This document shows, piece after piece, positions 34,940 to 44,300 of a stretch of 64,000 bases of DNA. The notes beneath the pieces were generated by a model. The model worked only from the letters and a program-made list of their open reading frames with translations. It did no database searches and was not told the DNA's origin. Position numbers and translations under genes: made by a program. Every line of letters starts with the position of its first letter. Within the stretch, counting starts at the first letter, position 1. Source of the stretch: Aquibium oceanicum (GTDB taxonomy: Bacteria; Pseudomonadota; Alphaproteobacteria; Rhizobiales; Rhizobiaceae); NCBI RefSeq assembly GCF_001889605.1, contig NZ_CP018171.1, forward strand, positions 4,548,501 through 4,612,500, read 5' to 3'.

Positions 34940-36921
34940 TCGGCGGCCTCCTTCATGCGGGTCTCCGCGGCGCCGCAGACGGGCGCGTCGAAGATGCGGA
35001 CTGTGGCGCTGACGCGGCCCTTGCGGCCGTCTTCGAAGGTCATCTCGGTCTCGACGTACTTCTCCGTCGAGCCGTCGTAGAGCGCCTCGATCAGCTCTCC
35101 GTAGCGCTCCGAGATGAACGAGCGGCGCACCTTCTGCGTGCGCGTCAGTTCGCCGTCGTCCGCGTCGAGTTCCTTGTGCAGAATCAGGAAGCGCCTGATC
35201 TGCGAGGCCGCCATCATCGGCTCTTCGGAGAGCTTCCGGTTCGCCGCTTCGACGTGCGCGCCCACGATGCGGCAGACTTCCGGATGCTGGGCCAGTTCCT
35301 GGTAGGACCCGTAGGACAGGTTGTTGCGCTCGGCCCAGCTTCCGACCGATTGCAGGTCGATGTTGACGAAGGCGGCGCAGAAGTCGCGGTCGTCGCCGAA
35401 CGCGACCGCTTCCTTGATGTCGGGGAAGAACTTCAGCGTGTTCTCGATGTACTTCGGCGCGAACAGCGCGCCGGACCGCAGCTTGCCCACGTCCTTGGCG
35501 CGATCGATGATCTTGAGATGGCCCTCGTTGTCGATGAAGCCAGCGTCGCCGGTATGGACCCAGCCGTCGGGCGTCTTGGTGGCCCGCGTCGCCTCGTCGT
35601 TCTTGTAGTAACCTTCAAAGACGCCTTCGGAGCGATAGAGAACCTCGCCGCTCTCGGCGATCCTGATCTCGACGCCCGGCGAAGGGACACCGACCGTGTC
35701 GGCGCGTATGTTCCCGTCCGGCTGCGCGGTGATGTAGACGCAGGCTTCCGTCTGGCCGTAGAGCTGCTTCAGATTCAGCCCGATCGAGCGGTAGAAGCGG
35801 AAGAGTTCCGGCCCGATCGCCTCGCCGGCCGTGTAGCCGACCCTGAGGCGGGACATGCCCATGCGGTTCTTCAGTGGCGCGTAGACCAGGAGGTCGCCGG
35901 CAAGATACTTCAGACGATCCCAGAAGCCGACTTTTTCGCCGTTGAGGATCGGTTCGCCGACCTTGCGTGCGTGGGCGAGGAAATGGTCGAAAATGCGCTT
36001 CTTCAGCCGGCTGGCATCTTCCATCCGGACCATGACGGCCGTCAGCAGTCCCTCGAAAACGCGCGGCGGCGCAAAGAAGTAGGTCGGCGCGATCTCGCGG
36101 CGGTCCTCCGTCACCGTTTCGGGGCTCTCCGGGCAGGAGACGCAGAAGCCGGCTGTATAGGACTGCGCGTAGGAGAAGACGTGGTCTCCAACCCAGGCGA
36201 GCGGCAGGTAGGCAATGATGTTCTCGTCGGGTCCGAGATGATCGAAGGCGTTGCCGTGCAGCGCCGACTTCACGAGGTTGTCGTTGGACAGCATCACGCC
36301 CTTGGGACGGCCCGTCGTGCCGGACGTGTAGAGGATGATGCCGAGATCGCTTCCCTGTCCGGCGGCGACCGACGCCTCCCATCTGGAAACCTCCTGCGGA
36401 TCGGCGGCGATCAGGGCGAGGCCCTTCTCGCGAACCTCGTCATAGGCATGCAGATGCGTGTGATCGTAGCCGCGCAGGCCCCGCGTCTCGTCGTAGATGA
36501 TCTGCTTGAGCGAGGCGACCTTGTCGGCGATCGACAGCAGCTTGTCGACCTGCTCCTGATCCTCGACCACGGCGAAGCGGACCTCCGCGTGGTCGAGCAC
36601 GTAGGCCATCTCTTCGGCGACCGAGTCGGCATAGACCGGCACCGGAACGCCGCCGATCGACTGGACCGCCGCGAAGGTCCAGTACAGGCGCGGTCGGTTC
36701 GATCCGACCACCGCGACCTTGTCGCCGCGCTTGAGCCCGAGCGCCGAGAGCCCGATGGCGAAGGCGCGAACCTCCTCCATCTGCTCCTTCCAGGACCAGC
36801 CCTGCCAGATGCCGAGGTCCTTATGGCGCATGGCGGGGCGGTCCGCAAAGCGCTCCGCGTTCGAAAGCAGATACTTCGGAAAGGTGTCGAGCGTCGTTCC
36901 GGCTTTGGCCGTCGCAAGCAT
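34936..36921 (-). CDS. Long-chain-type acyl-CoA synthetase, first gene of second Liv operon
   Basis: This 661-aa AMP-forming ligase carries YTSGTTGRPKG near residues 198-208, GQTEACVYIT mid-protein, and WVHTGDAGFIDNEGHLKIIDRAKD at the hinge. It leads the operon ligase > livG > livH > livM > binding protein > livF, the reverse of the first operon, where the ligase is near the end. ATG 36921 follows GGAGGAAACCGGAG. It likely traps the imported acid as a CoA ester. The two ligases are related but not recent copies. Confidence 0.92.
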   Translation of the reverse strand: MLATAKAGTTLDTFPKYLLSNAERFADRPAMRHKDLGIWQGWSWKEQMEEVRAFAIGLSALGLKRGDKVAVVGSNRPRLYWTFAAVQSIGGVPVPVYADSVAEEMAYVLDHAEVRFAVVEDQEQVDKLLSIADKVASLKQIIYDETRGLRGYDHTHLHAYDEVREKGLALIAADPQEVSRWEASVAAGQGSDLGIILYTSGTTGRPKGVMLSNDNLVKSALHGNAFDHLGPDENIIAYLPLAWVGDHVFSYAQSYTAGFCVSCPESPETVTEDRREIAPTYFFAPPRVFEGLLTAVMVRMEDASRLKKRIFDHFLAHARKVGEPILNGEKVGFWDRLKYLAGDLLVYAPLKNRMGMSRLRVGYTAGEAIGPELFRFYRSIGLNLKQLYGQTEACVYITAQPDGNIRADTVGVPSPGVEIRIAESGEVLYRSEGVFEGYYKNDEATRATKTPDGWVHTGDAGFIDNEGHLKIIDRAKDVGKLRSGALFAPKYIENTLKFFPDIKEAVAFGDDRDFCAAFVNIDLQSVGSWAERNNLSYGSYQELAQHPEVCRIVGAHVEAANRKLSEEPMMAASQIRRFLILHKELDADDGELTRTQKVRRSFISERYGELIEALYDGSTEKYVETEMTFEDGRKGRVSATVRIFDAPVCGAAETRMKEAAE

Positions 36922-37171
36922 CTCCGGTTTCCTCCCAGACCCCGCCTTGTTCCTGCGGTTGGTCTATTCTTATGAACCGGCTCCCCCCGCCATGCAAGTT
37001 GGACATGCATCGGTTTGATGGCCAGTCTGTCCACCCGTGATCCTCTGCGGGATCGTTCGTGTCGAACATCCCACGATCGCAGATGATCGGCAACTTCGCG
37101 ATTGACAGACAAGGGGCCGTTTGGTCTGGTAGTGAGGCGAACATCCTATCCGCCCAGAGAGATGCCGCCGG

Positions 37172-37849
37172 TCAGGGTTCGTAGCGACGCAGTGCTTCGA
37201 GATCGACCACGCGGATGCGGCCATGGTCGTTAGCCAGCAGCCCTTCCTGCTCCAGTTCCTGCAACGACCGGTTGGCCACGGCGCGCGACACCCCCGCGAG
37301 AAGGCCCAGCTCTTCCTGCGATATCTCTATGTCCGTCCTCACCTGTGGATAGAGCACCGGATTGAAGAACCACGACAGATGACGCGCGACGCGGGCCCTG
37401 GGGCTCAGGATCCGGTCATGCTCGATGGTCGCGATGAACTGGCCGACGCGCTCGTTGAGCTGGCGGACGAGGAAGCGATTGAAGCCCTTGGAGTTCTCGT
37501 AGAGCCAGGCGAAGGTGGCCCGGTTCATCATGGCGAGCCGGGTTTCGCGGATCGCCACGACGTCGTACTGGCGCGGCTCGTCCTTGAGCACCGATCCTTC
37601 GCCGAACCAGCTGCCGTTTGCCACGCCGGCGAAGGTCATCGCCTTGCCGCTGCGGGAGATCGCGCTGATCTTGACCAGTCCCTCGACCACGCCGGTCCAG
37701 TGATCCAGCCGGTCGCCGCGGTGGCAGATGTAGGCGTTCTTGGGGAACGCCCTGTCCACGATCCCGCGCAATGCGCGCTCGATTTCGTCCTCGTCCAGTT
37801 CGCGAGCCCAAATCGCGCCCCTGACGAACTCATACCTTGATGTCATCAT
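37172..37849 (-). CDS. Crp/Fnr family transcriptional regulator
   Basis: This 225-aa regulator has an N-terminal cyclic-nucleotide-binding-like beta barrel (residues ~35-130, GDRLDHWTGVVEGLVKI and GSWFGEGSVL) and a C-terminal winged helix (EISQEELGLLAGVSRAVANRSLQELEQEG). No Fnr-type N-terminal cysteine cluster is seen, so it is not an oxygen sensor of the FNR kind. It lies 250 nt upstream of the second Liv operon on the same strand and could control it (inference from position). The gap 36922-37171 shows no gene. Confidence 0.9.
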   Translation of the reverse strand: MMTSRYEFVRGAIWARELDEDEIERALRGIVDRAFPKNAYICHRGDRLDHWTGVVEGLVKISAISRSGKAMTFAGVANGSWFGEGSVLKDEPRQYDVVAIRETRLAMMNRATFAWLYENSKGFNRFLVRQLNERVGQFIATIEHDRILSPRARVARHLSWFFNPVLYPQVRTDIEISQEELGLLAGVSRAVANRSLQELEQEGLLANDHGRIRVVDLEALRRYEP

Positions 37850-37924
37850 TCTCGCCGGTATCGGCCCTGAAGAGCCCGTTATGGCGGCGACGAGCGATCA
37901 AGACAAGCGCGGCATTTGCGCCGC

Positions 37925-38704
37925 TCAGGCGGCCTTGCGCATGTATTTTGCCGTCGGCAGGACGGTCAGCGGCGCCGGATCGCCCTTGCGGGTTGTCCCG
38001 AACAGCAGCCGCTGCTCCATTGGGCTCGAACGGAAGAACGGAAAACGCTGGAACGAACGTTCCTGGATCGCGTGCACATTGGCCTGGAAGAGCACGACCG
38101 GATAATTCAGCCCCGGATAATCCCTCTTCGGACCGATCTGTTCGGACATGTAGATGCGCCGGTAGAAGCCGGTGTGTTCTTCCTTGATGGTGGACAGGCA
38201 GTACGGCGCATCGAAGTGGAAGCAGGCCATGCCGGCAAGGCGCAGGGTCAGGTACGGAATCTGGGGATAGACCTGCGACCAGTCGGGATCGGCGGCGAAC
38301 CGGCTCGGGTCGATGAACGTGTCGCCCGCGTTGATACGCGGCATCAGAAGGTCGCCATAGACGGTGACCGAAGGCGAGATCGGGTTTGCCTTGTCGACGT
38401 GGTGAATGCGGATGGTGGAAACGAGGTCGCCATCGATGAAGACGCCGAACCGGTGGCAGTTCACCTGCTCGTCCAGATCGTCGTAGACCATCTGGTCGGG
38501 CTTGTCGCAGACCATGTCCGCCGCGCGGTAGGACTTGTAGCGAAGCCGGTAGATACTCTCAAGGTCCTCGCCGCTTTCGATCCGCCGGTATTCGGTGCGT
38601 TCCAGAATCGCGAATACGTTACGCGCAAATACATTCATGGTTTCAGGCGCTCGCCTCAAATCGAAGCGTTTCGTCTCGCTCCGTACGATCGGATGCGCAT
38701 TCAT
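37925..38704 (-). CDS. FeeM-like N-acyl amino acid synthase (GNAT/LuxI-fold)
   Basis: This 259-aa protein resembles the FeeM/LuxI-type acyltransferase fold: RIESGEDLESIYRLRYKSYRAADM, FGVFIDGDLVSTIRIHHV, FIDPSRFAADP, YLTLRLAGMACFHFDAPYCLS. FeeM-type enzymes transfer an acyl chain from acyl carrier protein to an amino acid and are structurally related to AHL synthases. It lacks the short N-terminus of LuxI, and no LuxR gene is nearby. An in-frame start at MNVFARNVF (38638) is possible. Substrate and product are unknown. The upstream gap contains a CtrA-like box. Confidence 0.75.
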   Translation of the reverse strand: MNAHPIVRSETKRFDLRRAPETMNVFARNVFAILERTEYRRIESGEDLESIYRLRYKSYRAADMVCDKPDQMVYDDLDEQVNCHRFGVFIDGDLVSTIRIHHVDKANPISPSVTVYGDLLMPRINAGDTFIDPSRFAADPDWSQVYPQIPYLTLRLAGMACFHFDAPYCLSTIKEEHTGFYRRIYMSEQIGPKRDYPGLNYPVVLFQANVHAIQERSFQRFPFFRSSPMEQRLLFGTTRKGDPAPLTVLPTAKYMRKAA

Positions 38705-38790
38705 GACTCAAATCCCCGTACCGCTTACGCAACGCTAACCCAGCCCGACCTTAAGTAAAGACGAAACTTCTAGATGTGCCGTTTACCCGT

Positions 38791-38815
38791 TGTTAACGTT
38801 AACAAGGAGTTAACC
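38791..38815. promoter_or_regulatory. CtrA-like box overlapping a 16-bp perfect palindrome, upstream of the FeeM-like gene
   Basis: TTGTTAACGTTAACAA (38791-38806) is a perfect palindrome. TTAA at 38800-38803, seven bases later TTAAC at 38811-38815, gives the CtrA consensus TTAA-N7-TTAAC. The site lies ~90-110 nt upstream of the FeeM-like start at 38704, in a 204-nt gap with no gene. CtrA is the conserved cell-cycle regulator of alphaproteobacteria. Regulation of this gene by CtrA is an inference. Confidence 0.55.
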
Positions 38816-38908
38816 GTATTACGCGATCGCACCATGACGCAGCGTACGATACGGGGAAATGTCCGGTATGGGGGCGAGAAGCGGCCGCGGGGGCTGCGGC
38901 GGGGTGGA

Positions 38909-41221
38909 TCAGCTGGCCGCAGCGAGCCGGGCGCGCTTCAGGTCTTCGGCGAATGGCCAGCCGCTGGAGGCCATGGTCTCGATCCCGGAGGCGCTCAGCG
39001 CGGACCCGAACAGGAAGCCCTGCAACAGGTCGGGATGGACGGAGACGGCCAGGATCTTGAGCTGCTCGAACGTCTCGACGCCCTCGATCGTGACCGTAAG
39101 CCCGAGCTGCCGCGAAAGGCTGACCACGCCCTTCAGGAGTTCCAGCGAACGCTCGTTGGTGGTGATGTCCTGAAGGAAGCTGCGGTCGATCTTGACCTTG
39201 TCGAGGGGCAGCGTGTGCAGGTAGCTGAGGCCGGAATAGCCGGTGCCGAAATCGTCCAGAGCGATCCGCACGCCGAGCGACCTGATCTCCTCGAGGTAGT
39301 CGCGCGTCGAGGACTTGTCGTCCAGAACCGCGGTTTCCGTGACCTCGATCTCCAGGCGGCTCGGTTCCAGACCGGTCTCTTCGAGCGCGTGCCGCACGGT
39401 GTCCACGATGTCTGCGTCGCGGAAATCACGCGCGGACAGGTTGACCGAGACGCCGATCGGCGCGGGCCATTTGCGGCATTCCCGGCAGGCCGCAATCAGA
39501 ACCTGGCGGCTGATTTCGGTGATGATGCCCATCTCTTCGGCAAGCGGGATGAAGACGGCCGGCGAGACGTTGCCGAGTTCGGGGTGATGCCAGCGGCACA
39601 GCGCCTCGCAGCTGGCGATCCGCATCGTCTCCATGCCGACGATCGGCTGGTAGACCACGCGCAGTTCGGCGGCCGCCACGGCGTTGCGCAGGTCGGACTT
39701 GAGCATCTGCCGCTCGCGGAACGCCGCATCCATGGTGGATTCGAATAGCCGCCAGCCGTTCTTGCCGAACTCCTTGGCCTTGTAGAGGGCGAGATCGGCC
39801 TTGACGACCATGTCGTCGAAATCGGAGATCGCGATCGGCCGAAGCACGGCACCCGCGCTGACCTGGATGCGCAGCACGTGACCGGCGACGTCCACTTCCT
39901 CCTTGAGACCCTCGAACAGGCCGTCGAGAATCCGGCCGAGGCTCAACTCGTCTTCCACGCGGTCGAAGTAGATGACGAATTCGTCTCCCCCGAACCGGCT
40001 GACGCGTGTGTTTTCGTCCGCGAAGAAGGAGAGCCGCTCGGAGATCGCATAGATCAGGCCGTCCCCCACCGGATGGCCAAGCGTGTCGTTGATGCTCTTG
40101 AAATCGTCGATGTCGAAAATCGCCAGCGCGCAGAGCCGGTCGCGGTCGCCACCGCTCATCTGCTCGGTCACGAGTTCGTGGAAATAGGCGCGGTTGGCCA
40201 GCCCGGTAAGGCTGTCGAAGCGGGCCATGGTGCGGATCTTCTCCTCGGAATGCACGCGCTGCGTGACATCCTCGAAGGTGATGACGCCGAGATCGTCGCT
40301 TCCCTCGCGGGCCGAGAATTCGAGATGCCGCCCATCCGTCAGGTCGACGAGGAGCTTGCGGCCGCAGCCGTCACGCAATGCGCGCGAGAGCTGGGCTTCG
40401 ACGAAGCTGCAGTCCTTCCGGTCGATGAGACCGCCCGCGGCGCCCCGAAGCAGGAGTGCCTTCAGGCTGCGACCGATGAGCTTTTCCGGATTGTCCACCC
40501 GCATCAGCTCGGCGGCCTCGGCATTGGCCACGATGACGCGACCTTCCCCGCCCAGCATGATGAGGCCGTGCGACATGGTGTTCAGCGCGCGGTTGAAACG
40601 CTGCGCCAGGCGGTTCGCCTTCTTCTCTTCCGAAAGCGCCGCGAACAGCACCTCGCGAACCAGGTCGGCGAAGCGCCGTATCGCGAAGAAGAACGGAAAC
40701 GCCATGCAGCCGAGGATGAGATGATACCAATCCCCGCGAAGGATGAATCCGAGCGAGATCGGCCAGGTCATCGTCATGATGAAGATCATGACCATGCGCG
40801 GCGAACCGTAGTTGCGCCCGGCGATGGCCGTCGCCGACGCCAGGGTCACCGATACCGCCGCGATTTCCGCGAAGGGATCGTGAGCGAGATAGATTCCGAC
40901 GAAGCAGAACAGGCCCAGCATGAACCCATGCATCGACCCGTAGAGGACGTAGTCCTTCTCGCGCGTCCAGGCCTCGTCCCCCGTCTGCGCCTTGCCCATG
41001 TTTCGGTAGCGGCGAATGTTGCGCAGCCGCATCACGCCGACTGCCGCCATGCCAACGGCAACGAGGAGATAGAGGGGGTCGCTCGTTTTCCAGTAGCAAA
41101 GGATGACGAGCAGCGTCTGCGCGACGAGTCCCACCGACAGCGTAAACCCGTCCCGGAACAGCGATTCCACGAACGGGATGTAGATGTCGACCGGGATATC
41201 GTCCTTCTTGATTTTGCGCAT
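38909..41221 (-). CDS. GGDEF-EAL protein (diguanylate cyclase/phosphodiesterase) with membrane and PAS regions
   Basis: This 770-aa protein has N-terminal hydrophobic segments (~25-190), a PAS-like region (~215-330), GGDEF (RFGGDEFVIYF) and EAL (SCEALCRWHHPE) domains. EAL catalytic residues are present: SVNLSARDF (N), EVTETAV (E), LDDFGTGYS (DD), KIDRSF (K), IEGVET (E) and QGFLFG (Q), so both activities look intact. The RxxD inhibitory site before GGDEF is not visible. ATG 41221 is chosen over a GTG at 41254. It is likely a membrane-bound enzyme that makes or degrades c-di-GMP. Confidence 0.93.
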   Translation of the reverse strand: MRKIKKDDIPVDIYIPFVESLFRDGFTLSVGLVAQTLLVILCYWKTSDPLYLLVAVGMAAVGVMRLRNIRRYRNMGKAQTGDEAWTREKDYVLYGSMHGFMLGLFCFVGIYLAHDPFAEIAAVSVTLASATAIAGRNYGSPRMVMIFIMTMTWPISLGFILRGDWYHLILGCMAFPFFFAIRRFADLVREVLFAALSEEKKANRLAQRFNRALNTMSHGLIMLGGEGRVIVANAEAAELMRVDNPEKLIGRSLKALLLRGAAGGLIDRKDCSFVEAQLSRALRDGCGRKLLVDLTDGRHLEFSAREGSDDLGVITFEDVTQRVHSEEKIRTMARFDSLTGLANRAYFHELVTEQMSGGDRDRLCALAIFDIDDFKSINDTLGHPVGDGLIYAISERLSFFADENTRVSRFGGDEFVIYFDRVEDELSLGRILDGLFEGLKEEVDVAGHVLRIQVSAGAVLRPIAISDFDDMVVKADLALYKAKEFGKNGWRLFESTMDAAFRERQMLKSDLRNAVAAAELRVVYQPIVGMETMRIASCEALCRWHHPELGNVSPAVFIPLAEEMGIITEISRQVLIAACRECRKWPAPIGVSVNLSARDFRDADIVDTVRHALEETGLEPSRLEIEVTETAVLDDKSSTRDYLEEIRSLGVRIALDDFGTGYSGLSYLHTLPLDKVKIDRSFLQDITTNERSLELLKGVVSLSRQLGLTVTIEGVETFEQLKILAVSVHPDLLQGFLFGSALSASGIETMASSGWPFAEDLKRARLAAAS

Positions 41222-41300
41222 GCTCGAGCCCGATGTAAGCCGGACTCTTGCCACATTTCCCTTAATAAAACGCTTCGCAGGGGCTGAGCTGCGCGCCGAG

Positions 41301-44300
41301 TTACTCTGCGGCTTCCAGTACCCGCGGATCTTTCTCCAGCCTCTCCAGCAGCCTTAGCCGCTCCGCTTCGGCCTTCTCCGCGTTCGCCGCCTCCACATGG
41401 CCGAAACCCTTGATCAGCGATGGCACGGACGCCAGCGCGCTGGCTGCATCGAGCTTGTCGCGGGAGAGTTTCCGACCGATGAGCGCGAGATCCTCCTCGT
41501 ACTGCTTCAGCAGCCGCCGCTCCATGCGCCGCTCCGCCGAACGGCCGAACGGGTCGAGCACCGTCCCGCGCAACCCCTTCAGCCGCGACAGCAGTCGGAA
41601 CCCGCTCATCATCCAGGGTCCGAAGGACGACTTGCGCGGCTTCCCGTCGCTCCCCGTGCGTCCCATGATCGGCGGCGCGAGGTGGAATTCGAGCCGGTCG
41701 TAGCTCTGGAACTGTGCGTCGAGCTGCTTGCGGAAGCTCCCATCCGTGTAGAGCCGTGCCACCTCGTACTCGTCCTTGATGGCCATCAGCTTGAAGAGAT
41801 TGCGCGCCACCGCCTCCGAAAGCTGCTCCGAGTCGGGGGCCACGCGGGCCTCGGCCGCGCGGATGGCGGCGACCTGCCTCTCGTAGCGCTCGGCATAGGT
41901 GCGGTTCTGGTAGGCCGCAAGGAACTCGAAGCGCCGGGCGACGATCTCGTCGAAACTCGACGACAGCGTCCGGTCGGCCGGACCGTTCCGCGCATCCGCG
42001 GCGAGGCCGCGAACGAAATCCGGATCGTGCGCGGCGCGGCGACCCCAGCGGAAGGCGGCGTGGTTCATCGCCACGGCCTGCCCGTTGAGTTCGATGGCCT
42101 TTTCGATCGCTTCGGCCGAGAGCGGGACGCCGCCATGCTGCCAGGCGAAGCCGAGCATGAACATGTTGGCCCCGAGCGAATTGCCGAACAACGCCGTGGC
42201 CGTACGCGTGGCATCGAAGAAATGCGCGTTGTCCTCGCCCGCCGCCGTCCGGATCGCCCGTTTGAGGCGCTCGGTAGGCAGCGAGAAATCGGCGGAGCGG
42301 GCGAAATCGCCGGGCATGACCTCCGCCGTGTTGGCGACGAAAACGGTCCGGTTCTCCCGCACCGCGCCCAGCACCTTCTTCGACCCCGACACGACGAGGT
42401 CGCAGCCGAGCACCAGGTCGGCCTTGCCGGCAGACACCCGGATGGCGTGGATGTCCTCGGGCGTCCGGGCGATCCGAACGTGGCTGTAGACAGCGCCACC
42501 CTTCTGGGCGAGGCCGGCCATGTCGATCATGCCGCAGCCCTTGTCTTCCAGATGCGCGGCCATGCCGAGCACCGCCCCGATGGTGACGACGCCGGTTCCG
42601 CCGATGCCGTCGATGATCCCCGACCAGCCGTGCTCCAGGCCGGCGATGCGCGGCTCCGGCACGCCCGTCAGCGGGTCCGCGTTGCCGGCGACGCCATCCG
42701 CCTTGCGGATCTTTGCCCCATGGACCGTCACGAAGGACGGGCAGAAGCCGTTGACGCAGGAGAAATCCTTGTTGCAGGAGGACTGGTCTATGCGGCGCTT
42801 GCGGCCGAATTCTGTCTCCAGCGGCTGGATCGACACGCAGTTCGACTGCACGCCGCAATCGCCGCAGCCTTCGCAGACCAGCTCGTTGATGATCACCCGC
42901 TTGTCCGGATCGGGGAAGGTGCCGCGCTTGCGGCGGCGCCTCTTTTCGGCGGCGCACGTCTGGTCGTAGAGCAGGACCGAGACGCCCTTCACCTCGCGCA
43001 AGTCGCGTTGCACCTGGTCGAGATCGTCGCGGTGGTGAACGGTCGCGCCCGACGGGATGGCGACGCCGTCGTACTTCTGCGGCTCGTCGGTGACGACGGC
43101 GATGCGCGATACGCCTTCCGCCCTCACCTGCTCCGCGATCATGGTCGCCGAAAGCCCGCCCTCGTGGGGCTGACCGCCGGTCATGGCGACGGCGTCGTTG
43201 TAGAGGATCTTGTAAGTGATGTTGGCGCCCGAGGCGACCGCGAAGCGGATCGCCAGAGACCCGGAATGGTTGTAGGTGCCGTCGCCGATGTTCTGGAAGA
43301 TGTGGCCGCGTGTCGAGAACGGCGCCTGCCCGACCCATTGCGCGCCCTCGCCGCCCATGGCGGTGAAACCGACGGTGTTGCGGTCCATCCACAACGACAT
43401 GAAATGGCAGCCGATGCCGGCGCCGGCGAGCGACCCTTCCGGTACCTTGGTCGAAGAATTGTGCGGGCAGCCGGAACAGAAATAGGGCGTGCGGTTGCCC
43501 ACGTCCTGCGTGTCGGCCAGCATCGCCTGGAACTGCTTCAGCTGGTTGACCCGGGCCGCGACCTCCTCGGAATGGCCGATGACCTTCAGTATGCGCTCGC
43601 CGAGCGAGATCGCGATGTCGTTGGGATCGAGCGCGCCCTTGGCCGGAAACAGCCAGTCGCCGCGCTCGTCCTTCTTGCCGATCACCATCGGCTGCTGGTC
43701 GGTCCCGTAGAGGTGCTCCTTCACCTGCACTTCGATCAGCGATCGCTTCTCCTCGACGACGATCACCATCTCCAGGCCCGCGACGAACTCGCGGATGTGC
43801 TCCAGGTCGAGCGGCCACGGACAGGCGACCTTGAACAGCCTGACCCCGAGCTGGTTGGCACGGGCCTCGTCGATGCCGATGTCCTCGAGCGCCTGGCGCA
43901 CGTCGAGATAGCTCTTGCCGACGGTGATGATGCCGATCCTGGCGTTCGATCCACCGGAATAGACGACGCGGTTCAGCCCGTTGGCGCGGATGAAGGCCGC
44001 CGCTGCCGCACGCTTGTATTCATGCAGGCGCGCCTCCTGGCCCATCTGGTCCAGTTCGTGGCGGATGTTCAGCCCGCCGGGCGGCATGTCGAACTCCGGC
44101 AGGACGATGTTCAGCCGGTCGAGCGACACGTCCACCGAAGCGGTCGATTCGATGTTGTCCTTGACGCACTTCATCGCCGCCCACGTCCCGGCGAAGCGCG
44201 ACATGGCAAATCCGTAGAGCCCGTAGTCGACGATCTCCTGGACACCGGCAGGGTTGAGGATCGGGATCATCGCGTCGACGAAATGAAACTCGGTCGCATG

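Noticed and set aside
36993-37090. Short repeats and a CTGCG...CGCAG pairing upstream of the second Liv operon as a Crp/Fnr site.
   Set aside because: No TTGAT-N4-ATCAA or TGTGA-N6-TCACA pattern was found and the repeats are imperfect and short.
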